Of a DNA stretch of 6,872 bases, positions 5,782 through 6,872 are shown piece after piece. Position 1 is the first letter of the stretch, and each line of letters opens with the position of its first letter. The notes beneath the pieces are model-generated. The model saw nothing but the letters and a program-made list of their open reading frames with translations. It searched no databases and had not been told where the DNA came from. Source of the stretch: Cloacibacillus sp. (GTDB taxonomy: Bacteria > Synergistota > Synergistia > Synergistales > Synergistaceae); assembly GCF_020860125.1 (NCBI RefSeq), contig NZ_JAJBUX010000092.1:1-6872 (forward strand). Direction: 5' to 3'. A program made the translations under genes and the position numbers.

Positions 5782-6711
5782 TTGGATACCGCGACCAAAA
5801 GGCCGCCAAAATGGCTGATCATCTTCGCCTATCTGATGGTCTACATCATCTGGGGCTCCACCTACCTCGCAATCCGCTTTTCAGTGGAGACGATCCCGCC
5901 GCTGCTCTCGGGCGGCATACGGTTTCTCGCCGCGAGGGCGATCCTGCTCGCCGTGAGGCTCTTTCAGACACGTGAGCTGCCGACGGCGCGCGGCTGGAAG
6001 CTCGCCTTCTGCGCCTCCCTGCTGCCCTTCGCCGTTACCTACGGGCTGATCACCACCGCGGAACTCGTCGTCCCCTCCTCGATAGCGGGGATCATCATGG
6101 CCGCCGAGCCGCTGTGGTTCTGCCTCATCGGGTGGCTCTTCTTCAACGGCAGAAAACCTCTGCCGCACCACTACGCCGGACTTGTGCTGGGCTTCGTGGG
6201 GATATGCGTGCTCGTCGCGGGAGACCCTAACGTCGAGCTCTCTTTTGAATCAAAATATACTATCTGGATGCTGCTTTTGCTGCTCTCCACCCTCACCTGG
6301 GTGGTGGGCGCCTTCATCTCCGCCAATCCGCACATCCACCGCGACACTTTGACCGCCTCCGGCATGCAGATGTTCTGCGGTGGCGCGGTGATGATGGCCT
6401 CGCAGTACGCCTTCTCCCTCTACACGGGGAGCTATCCGCAGTTCCACGCCTTCTCGATGCGCTCCGCCCTGGCATTGTGCTTTCTGGTTTTCTTAGGCTC
6501 GCTCGTCGCCTACACATCGTTTCTCTGGCTGATGCGTGTCGAACCGGCGAACCGCGTCGCGACGCACGCCTTCGTCAACCCGGTGGTGGCGGTGCTGCTC
6601 GGCTGGCTGATCGGCGGCGAGGCTCTGCACATGAATACGATCATCGCCCTGCCCCTCGTCATCGCCTCCGTGATCCTGCTGGTACGTGAGAAACCACAAA
6701 AAAGCTCCTGA
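5782..6711 (+). CDS. DMT-superfamily (EamA) transporter, YedA-like
   Basis: A 309-residue inner-membrane protein of the drug/metabolite transporter superfamily. It consists of two tandem EamA repeats of five helices (about residues 11-146 and 159-301). Helices lie near 11-30, 38-60, 72-90, 96-121, 129-146, 159-180, 191-213, 227-250, 259-278 and 284-301. Recognisable family segments are IIWGSTYLAIRFSVETIPP (22-40) in helix 1, SSIAGIIMAAEPLW (99-112), and NPVVAVLLGWLIGGEALHMN (266-285) near the end. Such proteins usually export amino acids, metabolites or drugs; the substrate here is unknown. The start is TTG at 5782, 5 bases after the ybaK stop. AGG at 5771-5773, just before and touching that stop codon, is its only visible ribosome site, 8 bases away, which suggests coupling to ybaK translation. 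The next in-frame ATG (codon 19) would cut helix 1 in half, so TTG is preferred. No intrinsic terminator with a T run follows. Confidence 0.9.
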   Translation: MDTATKRPPKWLIIFAYLMVYIIWGSTYLAIRFSVETIPPLLSGGIRFLAARAILLAVRLFQTRELPTARGWKLAFCASLLPFAVTYGLITTAELVVPSSIAGIIMAAEPLWFCLIGWLFFNGRKPLPHHYAGLVLGFVGICVLVAGDPNVELSFESKYTIWMLLLLLSTLTWVVGAFISANPHIHRDTLTASGMQMFCGGAVMMASQYAFSLYTGSYPQFHAFSMRSALALCFLVFLGSLVAYTSFLWLMRVEPANRVATHAFVNPVVAVLLGWLIGGEALHMNTIIALPLVIASVILLVREKPQKSS

Positions 6712-6802
6712 AAAAACTCACCTCCCGCCGCCCCCGGCAGCGGCCAGACCAGATCACCCCTGCCAATACAGAAGAACAAAACAGCGGTTTAGCTTCTGCC
6801 CT

Positions 6803-6872
6803 TGTAGCCTCCCTCTTTGAGGCGGCCAGGGAGCCGAAATCTTTGATTTCGTGCGATTCGGCTGGTAGTTAC
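6803..6872. repeat. Structured intergenic element, cut by the window edge
   Basis: A dense set of inverted repeats lies about 90 bases after the transporter stop. GCCTC (6807-6811) pairs with GAGGC (6819-6823). CTCCCT (6809-6814) pairs with AGGGAG (6828-6833). GAAATC (6836-6841) pairs with GATTTC (6845-6850). AGCCGAA (6832-6838) pairs with TTCGGCT (6857-6863). Several pairings exclude each other. No reading frame or T run explains it. It resembles a dispersed intergenic repeat (a palindromic REP/MITE-like unit) or the start of a structured RNA, but only one copy is visible and it may extend beyond the window. It is not identified. Confidence 0.4.

Noticed and set aside
6727..6744. GCCGC/GCGGC hairpin after the transporter gene as a terminator
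   Set aside because: The stem is only 5 bases with an 8-base loop and no T run follows.

Overview
The window looks like chromosomal DNA from a GC-rich anaerobic bacterium with Gram-positive-style expression signals: AT-rich intergenic gaps, near-consensus TATAAT -10 boxes, and GGAGG-type ribosome binding sites. The mix of a UPF0182 giant membrane protein, a PrdX-type YbaK-fold deacylase, an Rrf2 regulator starting MTGEFAIAVHA and a short RNase HI would fit Synergistota (for example a Cloacibacillus relative) or a GC-rich clostridial lineage. This assignment is inferred from protein flavour only and was not searched. No phage, transposase, CRISPR, tRNA or rRNA gene was seen.

Layout. Positions 49-3326/3335 (minus) hold a two-gene membrane operon: a 946-949 aa UPF0182 protein followed, through a one-base TGATG stop/start overlap, by a 145 aa small polytopic membrane protein. 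Its promoter lies back to back with that of a plus-strand PrdX/ProXp-type aminoacyl-tRNA deacylase (3460-3951), which ends in a clear intrinsic terminator. Next come a 302-bp AT-rich gap and an Rrf2-family regulator (4254-4700) with a near-consensus promoter overlapped by two palindromes. This gene converges on a minus-strand RNase HI (4820-5212), with two hairpins between them. RNase HI is divergent from a second deacylase, YbaK (5297-5776). YbaK leads a probable two-gene unit with a 10-TM DMT/EamA exporter (5782-6711). The last ~75 bases hold a densely structured non-coding segment that runs off the window.

How the genes work together. The clearest theme is quality control of aminoacyl-tRNA: two different branches of the YbaK/ProX superfamily within 2.4 kb. 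By family knowledge one would clear Ala-tRNA(Pro) (PrdX/ProXp-ala type) and the other Cys-tRNA(Pro) (YbaK type), the two known mischarging products of prolyl-tRNA synthetase. The other genes look like housekeeping or poorly characterised membrane functions. I found no convincing evidence of a wholly new system; the best leads are the structured element at the right edge, the paired deacylases, the Rrf2 operator and the YbaK-exporter pairing.
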